Virus record (IMG/VR): IMGVR_UViG_3300023257_000007
Coordinates: 284,223 to 348,222 of that record
Direction: 5' to 3' (one strand)
From: a virus
DNA length: 64,000 nucleotides
Below are positions 51,808 to 59,748 of the stretch, piece after piece (position 1 is the first letter of the stretch; each line of letters opens with the position of its first letter). The notes beneath the pieces are model-generated. The model saw nothing but the letters and a program-made list of their open reading frames with translations. It had not been told where the DNA came from and did no database searches. A program made the position numbers and the translations under genes.

Positions 51808-52109
51808 AATATTTAAAAACATATGAAAATCTTATAGAACCAGATTATGATAATATTGATTTTATAAAAGTAATGGACCAAAATAATAATCAAATTAATG
51901 GTTTAACATATAAATTTAAAGCTACACGTTCACGTTTAAAAAAAATATCCAGCTTTTACGACCATGATGAATCACTAAAATTAAAAATATTACTAAAAGA
52001 AATGAAAATGAAAATACATAAATTATTTTTAACTAACATAAAACTAAAAGAAGAATATTATAAAAGAAACCCAGATATTAAAGCTGGTGAAGATTTAGGA
52101 TTATTATGA
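51804..52109 (+). CDS. Double-tagged phage protein
   Basis: This 101-residue protein has N-terminus MKYLKTYENLIEPDYDN and C-terminus AGEDLGLL. LIE is a candidate cleavage site. The body is a basic helical region. The junctions on both sides are the conserved GGATTATTATGAAA type. Confidence 0.75.
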   Translation: MKYLKTYENLIEPDYDNIDFIKVMDQNNNQINGLTYKFKATRSRLKKISSFYDHDESLKLKILLKEMKMKIHKLFLTNIKLKEEYYKRNPDIKAGEDLGLL

Positions 52110-52516
52110 AACATTTAAAAACATATGAAGGGTTTAGTAAACCTAAAATGGTAGAAAAACCAGAACAAATTTATTTCACAAACATCAAAGCCAATGATAT
52201 TTTTGAAGCATGGAAAATTCTTGAAAAACATTTCAATATACCAAAAGTTGATAGTTCTCTTAATATTGATTCAAATCTTTTTCTAAAATCAATTAAAAAT
52301 AAACAATATAAAGAAATGTATATTCGACACATGGAAGAACATGGTAAACATTTTACAACTAAAGCTATTGTATATGATAAACATAACAATACACCCTTTA
52401 CAGTTGTTAATATAAATGACGTTAATTTTGGATATGAAAATTTTAATTTTTATGATTGGGCTGAAGAGAACGGTTATAGTTATATTCTTCAAGGAAATGA
52501 TCTAGGATTATTATGA
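52106..52516 (+). CDS. Double-tagged phage protein
   Basis: This 136-residue protein begins MKHLKTYEGFSKPKMVE and ends YILQGNDLGLL. The body is unrelated to the other tagged proteins. Confidence 0.75.
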   Translation: MKHLKTYEGFSKPKMVEKPEQIYFTNIKANDIFEAWKILEKHFNIPKVDSSLNIDSNLFLKSIKNKQYKEMYIRHMEEHGKHFTTKAIVYDKHNNTPFTVVNINDVNFGYENFNFYDWAEENGYSYILQGNDLGLL

Positions 52517-52529
52517 AAAACAATTCAAT

Positions 52530-52919
52530 ATGAAATACTTAAAAACAAAAAAAATATTCGAAAACCAATCCAAAGAAATATCTGCACTTTTAAATGATAT
52601 CAATGTTAATAATATTAAAGGTATTCAAGAATATATTGATAAAGGTTATGATTTAGATTATAAAGATGAAGATGGTGATTTTGCTTTAATATATGCTACT
52701 TTAAATTATATAATAAATATTAGTGATGGTCCAAATAATTCTAAAGGTGAATTTTCAACAATAGAATTTTTAATTGACGCTGGTGCTAATTGGAATATTA
52801 AAGATAACGATAATAAAACATTTTGTGATTATTTAGAAGATAAAGATAAAGAAAAACTAAAAGATAAATATCCTGATAAATATGGACAATATATATCAAG
52901 TAAATTAGGACTATTATAA
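52530..52919 (+). CDS. Double-tagged ankyrin-like protein
   Basis: This 129-residue protein begins MKYLKTKKIFENQSK and has ankyrin-like units (IQEYIDKGYDLDYKDEDGD, IEFLIDAGANWNIKDND). It ends ISSKLGLL. A 13-bp spacer precedes it, unlike the overlapping starts of its neighbours. Confidence 0.75.
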   Translation: MKYLKTKKIFENQSKEISALLNDINVNNIKGIQEYIDKGYDLDYKDEDGDFALIYATLNYIINISDGPNNSKGEFSTIEFLIDAGANWNIKDNDNKTFCDYLEDKDKEKLKDKYPDKYGQYISSKLGLL

Positions 52920-53317
52920 TGATATATTTAAAAACATATAAAGAATCCAAAGAGGATTTTGATACTTTTAAACGAATTGAAGTTTGGAGTAAACTTAGAC
53001 CTTATTACAATAAATATGGTTCATTTGAATTAAATGTTAATATTACATTTAAGTTTGGTTTTGAAGAAGATGAAGTAAAAGATTACATATTTACTAGAAA
53101 CATAAAGAAAATAAAATATACATCACTAGATTATATTGAATTACATTCAACATTGACAGTTATAGATAAAGATGGTGGTACAAGAAGTGAAGAACAAGTA
53201 AGAAATTTTAGAAGTTGTGATAATAAATCTTTAAACGAAGTATTTAAATATATTAAAAATATATCAAATGAAGACATCATTTCATATATAGAATCAAATA
53301 GAATGGGCTTATTATAA
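52919..53317 (+). CDS. Double-tagged phage protein
   Basis: This 132-residue protein begins MIYLKTYKESKEDFDTF and ends IESNRMGLL, the same tag residues as the gene at 27457. It is the last gene of the array. Confidence 0.75.
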   Translation: MIYLKTYKESKEDFDTFKRIEVWSKLRPYYNKYGSFELNVNITFKFGFEEDEVKDYIFTRNIKKIKYTSLDYIELHSTLTVIDKDGGTRSEEQVRNFRSCDNKSLNEVFKYIKNISNEDIISYIESNRMGLL

Positions 53318-53319
53318 AT

Positions 53320-53348
53320 AAAAAAGCCACTTTTTGAGTGGCTTTTTT
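53320..53348. terminator. Bidirectional terminator
   Basis: The stem AAAAAAGCCAC with its complement around a 7-base loop lies between the convergent genes ending at 53317 and 53369, with T runs on both strands. Confidence 0.85.
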
Positions 53349-53368
53349 AATATCTTTACAGTTAAAGA

Positions 53369-53647
53369 TTACACATTAACTGCTTCAGCTAGCCCTTTAC
53401 CAGCTTTAAATCTAACGACATTCTTTGCAGGAATATCAATTGATTCGCCAGTTCTCGGGTTTCTACCTTTACGTGCTTTTCGAGCAACTACTTTAAAGGA
53501 ACCAAAGTTCACAAGTTTCACATCTTCGCCTTTTGCAAGGGATTCTTTAATCACTTCCATGATTACGTTAATTACTTCTTTGCTAGCTTTTTTTGTATTG
53601 CCTGTAGCTTCGGCAACTGCATTTGTTAGGTCTTTTTTATTCGCCAT
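53369..53647 (-). CDS. hup: HU-family DNA-binding protein
   Basis: This 92-residue protein has the HU signature VNFGSFKVVARKARKGRNPR, then TGE, and the dimerisation helix region NAVAEATGNTKKASKEVINV. It bends and coats DNA. It is a full-length single-domain HU. Its GC and codon use are closer to a bacterial chromosome than those of its neighbours, so it is probably of host origin. Confidence 0.95.
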   Translation of the reverse strand: MANKKDLTNAVAEATGNTKKASKEVINVIMEVIKESLAKGEDVKLVNFGSFKVVARKARKGRNPRTGESIDIPAKNVVRFKAGKGLAEAVNV

Positions 53648-53861
53648 AATTCAAATTTTAAGGGTTAAACATTAATTTATAATTTCTTACTTCAAAGATA
53701 AGGAACTTTCTACCTGAAAAAAAATATTTCGTAAATTATTTTCACATTTTATTTTCACATTCATCTCGTAAGTATAAAAATAATATCAAGAAAATCCGAA
53801 TTTGTTTAATAAAAATTCAATAAAAATCAAAGAAATTTTAAATTGTTTATTGGAGATACTT

Positions 53862-54765
53862 TTATATGAGACCTAGTTTGTTTCCTTCTAAATAATATTT
53901 TATTTCTTCAACATTATCAAATTCCATACAATTTCTTTGACTACCATCTTCATTTTTTTTATTAACGCGAAAAAAAAATACTTTTTCTCATTGTTTCAAA
54001 ATATAATACAGCATATAAAGTTGAATGTATATTATAACCTTCATAAGAAGGTATATTATGAACCCAATTAAATCCTAATTTATTAAGTTTCTTATATAAA
54101 TCAATACCTTCATCAACAGTATCATAATTAAACTTAAAAGCAATGGAATTAGAAATATTAGATTCATTTAAAACTGGTTCTATTTCTTCTATTATATCTT
54201 GTATAAAATGTTGAGCTTCAAATACAGTTAAATCACCCATATCATTGCCTTTAGGAACGGTAAAAGCATAATCACCATATTTAATAAGCTTTTTTCCACC
54301 TGGATCATTATCTAACTTATCATTATCATATATAACCACCTTAATCTGTGGCAAAATATCAAACCATTGTTTTAAGTTTGAAGGATCATTACAAAAAACA
54401 GCAATAGCAGGATAACCAGATTGATGTATTCTAGCAGCATCAAAAATACCTTCAACTATAAACAAATATTTATCACCAGGTTTTATTGATTCTATACCCC
54501 ACGCACCAATTTTCTTACCTTTATATTCTTCACCAAAGTAAGTATAATACTTAGTATCAGGTTTATTCATTCCTTGTGATATATTCTTAGGGAAATTTGG
54601 ATTGTATTTTTGATAACCAACCATTTGACCAGACATATTATAAATATTAAAATATACATCACCTTTATCATTAATGAAAACATCATTGTGTTCAGGATCT
54701 ATACCTCTTTCTCTTAAATGAGATTTAGTATCAACTAATTCATTATATGTCTTTAAATATTTCAT
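53862..54765 (-). pseudogene. Leader-bearing TOPRIM primase-like protein, frameshifted
   Basis: The protein starts MKYLKTYNELVDTKSHL and has a small N-terminal domain. A TOPRIM domain follows with FIVEGIFDAARI (E105, D109) and VVIYDNDKLDND (147 onward), as in phage primases and Twinkle-type proteins. The first frame ends FFSR at 53962. The next frame continues through NVEEIKYYLEGNKLGLI to 53862, which supplies the C-terminal tag. The switch is at a run of nine T (minus strand). TOPRIM residues are intact in the first frame. Confidence 0.75.
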
Positions 54766-55160
54766 TATAATAAATCCATCTTTTTACTTTCAATCCATTG
54801 TTTCATTTCTTTACTGAAAAAATATTTATATAAAGGAATCAATTGTTTCGTTCTTTTTAATTTATCTAAATTTTCTTTTTTTAAAATATTATCTCTTTCA
54901 AATATACCAGACTTTCTTACAGTAAAAATATTGTCATTATTATTATACATTGATACCTCACAAATATGTATCCAAGGCCAATTATTTACAATCTGAACTT
55001 GACGAATACCATCACCCCAATCTACATATTGATCAAATATAATATTACTACCAATATATTTTCTCATAGAAATAATTAATTCAGACATTTCATCAAACAT
55101 CTTTTGTTCAATATCATCTAATTTCTCTTTTTGTTTAATATAATCTTCGTAAGTTTTCAT
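54765..55160 (-). CDS. Double-tagged phage protein
   Basis: This 131-residue protein begins MKTYEDYIKQKEKLDD and ends IESKKMDLL, a variant of the tag with Asp for Gly. It is coupled to both neighbours by TAATG overlaps. Confidence 0.7.
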   Translation of the reverse strand: MKTYEDYIKQKEKLDDIEQKMFDEMSELIISMRKYIGSNIIFDQYVDWGDGIRQVQIVNNWPWIHICEVSMYNNNDNIFTVRKSGIFERDNILKKENLDKLKRTKQLIPLYKYFFSKEMKQWIESKKMDLL

Positions 55161-55762
55161 TAAATCAATCCCATTTTATTACCATCAAATATATAAGAAT
55201 ATTTCTTTTTTATATCAGATCGAACTTTCAATTCTCTAAATCTTTCAGGATTTTTTATAAGAAATTCATCTTGAAATAAATAAGTGTTAATGATGTGTCT
55301 ATATATATTATCATTTGAAAAATCTATATCATCAATATTTTTATTAAAATATAAAAACAATTTAATATAAAGATTAGCATATACTCTAGACGTATAAGCA
55401 ATAGATAATATTTCTTGTAAAATATTAGTTTTGCTAAAATCAAAACCTAATTCAATTAAATATTCAAACATATCAATAAAACCTTTTTGATCTTTTATGA
55501 TGTCATCATTTGTTCTGTATATTGTATGTTTTATTATTGGTAATTTGTCAATTTGTGCATCTTTTCCAAACTCATCATATATTCTCTTAGCTAATTTTTT
55601 AGATTCTTCCCAGTTTTCATTTTTATATTCACCTTTATTAGTATAATTATAATATCTAGGATTTAATAAACTTGAGAATTTTCCTTTCAAAAATTGAGGA
55701 TGGTCTTCATATTCTGAAAGTTTAGTAAATTCTAATTCTTCATATGTTTTTAGGTATTTCAT
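55160..55762 (-). CDS. Double-tagged phage protein
   Basis: This 200-residue protein begins MKYLKTYEELEFTKLSE and ends YIFDGNKMGLI. The middle (FIDMFEYLIELGFDFSKTNI) looks like one ankyrin-type unit. Confidence 0.75.
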   Translation of the reverse strand: MKYLKTYEELEFTKLSEYEDHPQFLKGKFSSLLNPRYYNYTNKGEYKNENWEESKKLAKRIYDEFGKDAQIDKLPIIKHTIYRTNDDIIKDQKGFIDMFEYLIELGFDFSKTNILQEILSIAYTSRVYANLYIKLFLYFNKNIDDIDFSNDNIYRHIINTYLFQDEFLIKNPERFRELKVRSDIKKKYSYIFDGNKMGLI

Positions 55763-55819
55763 ATTATTCCATATATATAAAAAATCTAAACTAATTTGAA
55801 AAAATCAAATAAAAATACT

Positions 55820-56422
55820 ATGAAATTATATAAACCAAAAGAAGGTGAAACAGTTTATTACAATGATAGAAAGGCTATCTGTTGTTATGTATATGATGGT
55901 GATTATATTAGAATTCAATATGATAATTCTTTAGATGATGAAAAAGATACTGATTATGTACTTTTCTGGTTATTAGAAACCATGAAACAAAACAGAAAAA
56001 AGAAACTAGACAGAGTTAAAATGAAAAATGATAATATTGGTGAAATCAACTTTTTTAAACATTATGATTTAATAAGAGATAATAAAACGGTGAACAACAC
56101 TTTAAATAAACATGTATCTGAAGCTTCAGATCAATTTAATGAAGAATTTAAAGATCTTAGTTCACAATTAAAATATAATCTTGTTGGTGAAGAATTAGAA
56201 ATAAGATTTGTAATAGGAAAGTCAATTGAACATTATAATGATTTTACATATGAATTATTTTCATGTTTACAACACATAGAAGGTGGAGAATCAGCAACAT
56301 TCAAAATTAAAGATGAAATATTTAAAACTGATGATATTGAACAATACTTAATAGATATGTTTGGTAGCGATAAATTTAGTACAATTGTTCATCATTTACA
56401 ATTAATAAATACAATAAAATAA
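55820..56422 (+). CDS. Hypothetical two-part protein
   Basis: The ATG at 55820 (MKLYKPKEGETVYYNDRKAI) is preferred to an in-frame TTG at 55796. This 200-residue protein has a short beta domain up to about residue 55. The basic stretch MKQNRKKKLDRVKMK follows, resembling the tail on other proteins, then an acidic second module. It may be a fusion across a lost stop. Function unknown. Confidence 0.6.
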   Translation: MKLYKPKEGETVYYNDRKAICCYVYDGDYIRIQYDNSLDDEKDTDYVLFWLLETMKQNRKKKLDRVKMKNDNIGEINFFKHYDLIRDNKTVNNTLNKHVSEASDQFNEEFKDLSSQLKYNLVGEELEIRFVIGKSIEHYNDFTYELFSCLQHIEGGESATFKIKDEIFKTDDIEQYLIDMFGSDKFSTIVHHLQLINTIK

Positions 56423-56425
56423 AAT

Positions 56426-56785
56426 ATGAAAATTAGAAACGGATTTGTAAGTAACAGTTCTTCTAGTAGTTTTATTATACATGGTGTAAAAATTACAAAC
56501 AAAGAAGACATTGAAAAATTAACTAAATTATCTTGGCCTGAACAAAGTGAACTTGGTCTTGAATTAGAAGAAGATAGATATTTCTTTGGTGGTAATGATA
56601 AAGATAACGATTATATAGTTGGTTTAAATGGTGGTAATCTTGAAGATGGTGTCATCGCTGAAATTAAACCATTAACTGAATCAAATAAAGAAAAATTGGT
56701 TAAAATATTAAAAACATTAGATATTAAGATAAATATTGATAATATTAAAACATATGCTCAATATATAAGCAATGATAATTATTAA
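56426..56785 (+). CDS. SNSSSSSF-type protein 1
   Basis: This 119-residue protein starts MKIRNGFVSNSSSSSFIIHG. This Ser-rich start is known from many phage and bacterial proteins with otherwise unrelated bodies; its role is unknown to me. It is followed by a second gene with the same start. Confidence 0.75.
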   Translation: MKIRNGFVSNSSSSSFIIHGVKITNKEDIEKLTKLSWPEQSELGLELEEDRYFFGGNDKDNDYIVGLNGGNLEDGVIAEIKPLTESNKEKLVKILKTLDIKINIDNIKTYAQYISNDNY

Positions 56786-56803
56786 ACAATAAATTATAAA
56801 AAT

Positions 56804-57145
56804 ATGAAAATAAGAAACGGATTTGTAAGCAACTCAAGTAGCAGTAGCTTCATGATTGAAAATAAAACAGATAAAGATTTAACATTAGTGGATTTTATAA
56901 CTGAACAACCTAATTTAATACAAGAATATGTAGATGAATATGATAGAGATGATCCTGAATACACTCAAGAAAATCTTTTAATCTCAGCAAAATTAAATAA
57001 TGTTACATTTAAAGCAAAGACAGAAGAAGCTTATACTTTTGGTGATGATGATGGAACATTAATTGGTAAGATACTTGATTATATGTTAAGAGATAATTGG
57101 GAAACAGAAAGTTTCAAGTGGAAATTTCATAGTTCAAATAGATAA
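56804..57145 (+). CDS. SNSSSSSF-type protein 2
   Basis: This 113-residue protein starts MKIRNGFVSNSSSSSFMIEN, 16 residues identical to the gene before it although the codons differ (agttcttctagtagt versus tcaagtagcagtagc). The body is acidic and different. Confidence 0.75.
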   Translation: MKIRNGFVSNSSSSSFMIENKTDKDLTLVDFITEQPNLIQEYVDEYDRDDPEYTQENLLISAKLNNVTFKAKTEEAYTFGDDDGTLIGKILDYMLRDNWETESFKWKFHSSNR

Positions 57146-57147
57146 AT

Positions 57148-57462
57148 ATGTTAATATTTGATGATTATAATGATTTTGTCAAAGGAGTTAAAAAACATTT
57201 TCCTAATGCAAAAGATTATCCAAACGCAAAAGATATTTGTAAATATAGTTACATAATCTTACATCTAAATACAGATGAAAAAATGATGAAAATTGTTGAA
57301 AAACATGCCAAAAATAAAGAAATTAATGAATATTTACCAGTGTATTGTTTATATAATGAAACTAAAAAATGTGAAGAATATTGTTGGTTAAACAATAAAT
57401 GTAAAAAATCTATAAATAGATTCGAAAGAAAAAGAAAAATAAAAAGAATAAAATATGAATAA
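57148..57462 (+). CDS. Cys-containing protein with basic tail
   Basis: The 104 residues have four Cys near the end (CLYNETKKCEEYCWLNNKC). The protein finishes FERKRKIKRIKYE, a loose form of the basic tail. It overlaps the next gene by 8 bp. Confidence 0.6.
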   Translation: MLIFDDYNDFVKGVKKHFPNAKDYPNAKDICKYSYIILHLNTDEKMMKIVEKHAKNKEINEYLPVYCLYNETKKCEEYCWLNNKCKKSINRFERKRKIKRIKYE

Positions 57463-57817
57463 AAAAGTATATATTGCATCACCATACACAAAAGGTAATC
57501 AACTAGAAAATGTAAATGTTCAAATGGATATGTATTATGAATTAGTACAATTAGGATTTCTACCATTTACACCATTATACTCACACTACGTACATGAAAG
57601 AAATCCAATATCTTATGATAAATGGATGGAAATTGATTATAAATGGATTGACGTATGTGATTATATTTTAAGATTGCCTGGTGAAAGTAAAGGTGCAGAT
57701 TTAGAAATTGAATATGCTAAGAACCAAAACAAAATAGTATTTTATAGCGTTGAAGAATTAACAAATTATATTGAACCTAAACATTTAGATGAAGGTGACA
57801 TACATATAAGTTGTTAA
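57455..57817 (+). CDS. DUF4406/nucleoside deoxyribosyltransferase-like protein
   Basis: This 120-residue protein has VYIASPYTKGN, then LGFLPFTPLYSHYVH, YDKWMEIDYKWIDVCDYILR and SKGADLEIEYAKNQNK, the usual order of this Rossmann-like family. The catalytic-type Glu is in DLEIEYA. Likely acts on nucleosides or nucleotides. It lies just before the dUTPase gene, which fits a nucleotide-metabolism cluster. Confidence 0.75.
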   Translation: MNKKVYIASPYTKGNQLENVNVQMDMYYELVQLGFLPFTPLYSHYVHERNPISYDKWMEIDYKWIDVCDYILRLPGESKGADLEIEYAKNQNKIVFYSVEELTNYIEPKHLDEGDIHISC

Positions 57818-57833
57818 AAAATAAAAAAAGATA

Positions 57834-58376
57834 ATGATTAGAGGATTTGAAATTGTTTCTGATGAACACAGAAAACATGAAAATGTACAACTACCATTAA
57901 GGGGTAGTGAAGATTCAGCTGGATATGATTTTTATTCAAATGAAACACATATAATAGAACCAGGTGATCAAAAAGTTTTTTGGACTGATATCAAAGCTTA
58001 CATGCAAAAAGGTGAAGTTCTTAAAATATATGTTAGAAGTTCGATTGGTATTAAAAAAGGACTTAGATTAGCAAATCAAACTGGGGTAATTGATTGTGTT
58101 CCAAAAGGAACTAAAATTAAAATTAAAGATGGTGAAATAAATGTTGAAGATTTATTGGACAAAAAAAAAATTATTATATCTTATAATGAAGAAGAAGATG
58201 AAATAGAAGAAGATGAATTAAAAGAAATATGGATCGTAGATGATCTGGAATTATTAGAAATTGAGACAGAAGAAGGTGACTCAATTAAAATACCCTTTGA
58301 AAAAGAGGTATATACTGAAAGAGGATGGATTAAAGCAAAAAATCTAACTCTTGATGATAAAATATTAACATATTAA
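57834..58376 (+). CDS. dut: dUTPase N-terminal part fused to N-half of a split intein
   Basis: The protein has 180 residues. Residues 1-87 are dUTPase: motif I EDSAGYDFYS, motif II VRSSIGIKKG and the start of motif III TGVID. At Cys88 an intein N-half begins (CVPKGTKIKIKDGEINVEDL) and runs to residue 180, ending TLDDKILTY. The C-terminal part is encoded at 59729-60028. Joining 1-87 to residues 38-99 of that product gives a 149-residue trimeric-type dUTPase, normal length. It hydrolyses dUTP to dUMP and keeps uracil out of DNA. Confidence 0.92.
   Translation: MIRGFEIVSDEHRKHENVQLPLRGSEDSAGYDFYSNETHIIEPGDQKVFWTDIKAYMQKGEVLKIYVRSSIGIKKGLRLANQTGVIDCVPKGTKIKIKDGEINVEDLLDKKKIIISYNEEEDEIEEDELKEIWIVDDLELLEIETEEGDSIKIPFEKEVYTERGWIKAKNLTLDDKILTY
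58095..58373 (+). other. Split intein N-half (IntN), 93 residues
   Basis: It starts at Cys88 and ends at the stop codon. Block A is CVPKGTKI. The block B region is IKIPFEKEVYTERGW; the usual TxxH has become PxxK, so the block-B Thr and His are both replaced. The insertion point is the active-site motif III of dUTPase, typical of inteins. Confidence 0.88.
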
Positions 58377-58640
58377 ATGGAAAACAAAAAATTAAATAAT
58401 CTAACAAATGCAGCTAATGATTATAATAAAGGTTTAAACGATTGTGCAATAGTCGATATTAATTCAAATTTAGATTTAATTGAAAAAATTGAATTAGATA
58501 AAAGTATTAAAGAATCTTTAATACATGCACACAAAAGATTAATAGACATTTTAAATGGTGAAATAGACTTGAATGAAGAAGATTATTTGATCTATATTTC
58601 ATATATACAAGAAATAATTGCAGATTATAGATTAAATTAA
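58377..58640 (+). CDS. Small protein between the dUTPase halves
   Basis: This 87-residue protein starts MENKKLNNLTNAANDYNKGL at the base after the dUTPase N-part stop. It is helical and acidic, with no endonuclease motif. It may be a passenger or an accessory factor of the insertion. Confidence 0.65.
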   Translation: MENKKLNNLTNAANDYNKGLNDCAIVDINSNLDLIEKIELDKSIKESLIHAHKRLIDILNGEIDLNEEDYLIYISYIQEIIADYRLN

Positions 58641-58668
58641 AAAATTAACATAATTCCAGTATTAATGT

Positions 58669-58678
58669 TTAATATATA
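58669..58678 (+). promoter_or_regulatory. Phage promoter motif for the homing endonuclease
   Basis: TTAATATATA lies 23 bp before the ATG at 58702, so the endonuclease and the dUTPase C-part can be transcribed apart from the N-part. Confidence 0.5.
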
Positions 58679-58701
58679 TTATTAAATAAATAATTTTAAC
58701 G

Positions 58702-59748
58702 ATGGAAATATTATGTAAAAATTGTGGTAAATCTTTTAAAGTTGCCAACTGGCAAATTAAAAAAGGAACAAAATATTGTTCTCATGAGTGTTATTGGGAA
58801 GATAAAAGAGGCGGTAAGAAAAAAGAAGAAAAGGTATGTATAGAATGTGGTGAGAAATTCTTACAAGAAACTTGGGAAAGTAAAAGAAAATTTTGTTCTC
58901 ATGAATGTTACTGGAAAAATAAAAAAAAACTAAAAGATATTGATTGTTTGAATTGTGGTAAAACATTTGAGCCATATAATTTAAAAACAAAATTTTGTTC
59001 TAAAAAATGTTCAGGTGAATATATAAGAAAACAAAACAATAAAATCTGTATTCAATGTGGAAAAGAATATCATCCATTAATTAAAACTTCTCAATATTGT
59101 AGTAGAGAATGTTATTGGAATTATAGAAGAGAAAACAAAGGTGTAATAATACAAACGAATCAAGGTGATTTTAGAACAAAATTAATATGTAATAATTGTG
59201 GAAAAGAATATTTAGAACATAAATATAGATTAAAAGTTTCTAAGTTTTGCTCAATGAAATGTCATTTTGAATCTAAGAGATTAAAGAAAAAATGTCCAAC
59301 ATGTGAAAAATATTTTGAAGTTCCAAATCACTTAGCACATCGAATTTTTTGTAGTAAAGATTGTGTAGATTTTACAAATAAATCTAAAAAAGAAAATGAC
59401 TTTTATAAATTTGTTAACAACATAATAAATGTAGAACAAAATAAAAAGGTTATATATGACAAAGTTTATTTTCCAGATTTAATGAATGAAGAAAACAAAA
59501 TAATAATTGAATTTTTTGGCGATTATTGGCATTGCAATCCTAATTTCTATGAAGATGAATATTATAATTCAAAAACAAGAAAACATGCACACGAAATGTG
59601 GAGCGATGATCAATTAAGATTAGAAAAATTAGAAGGATTAGGATATGATGTTAATATTATTTGGGAAAATGAATGGGAAACTGATTTAGAATTAGTTAAA
59701 ACAAAAATATTAAAAATAAAAGATAAATATGAAATACGTAAAAATTAA
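58702..59748 (+). CDS. Free-standing Vsr-like (EDxHD) homing endonuclease
   Basis: This 348-residue protein has six or so C4 zinc modules (CKNCGKSFKVANW...YCSHECYW and variants) in residues 1-225. The C-terminal nuclease has YFPDLMNEENKIIIEFFGDY, then WHCNPNF, then WSDDQLRLEKLEGLGYDVN and IIWENEW, the Vsr-like EDxHD core. This endonuclease type is linked to split inteins in fractured phage genes. It lies between the two dUTPase halves, and its last 20 bp overlap the C-part start. Confidence 0.9.
   Translation: MEILCKNCGKSFKVANWQIKKGTKYCSHECYWEDKRGGKKKEEKVCIECGEKFLQETWESKRKFCSHECYWKNKKKLKDIDCLNCGKTFEPYNLKTKFCSKKCSGEYIRKQNNKICIQCGKEYHPLIKTSQYCSRECYWNYRRENKGVIIQTNQGDFRTKLICNNCGKEYLEHKYRLKVSKFCSMKCHFESKRLKKKCPTCEKYFEVPNHLAHRIFCSKDCVDFTNKSKKENDFYKFVNNIINVEQNKKVIYDKVYFPDLMNEENKIIIEFFGDYWHCNPNFYEDEYYNSKTRKHAHEMWSDDQLRLEKLEGLGYDVNIIWENEWETDLELVKTKILKIKDKYEIRKN

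Noticed and set aside
53334-53675. Plus-strand frame of 113 codons over the HU gene
   Set aside because: It is the complement of a clear HU gene and starts inside the terminator.
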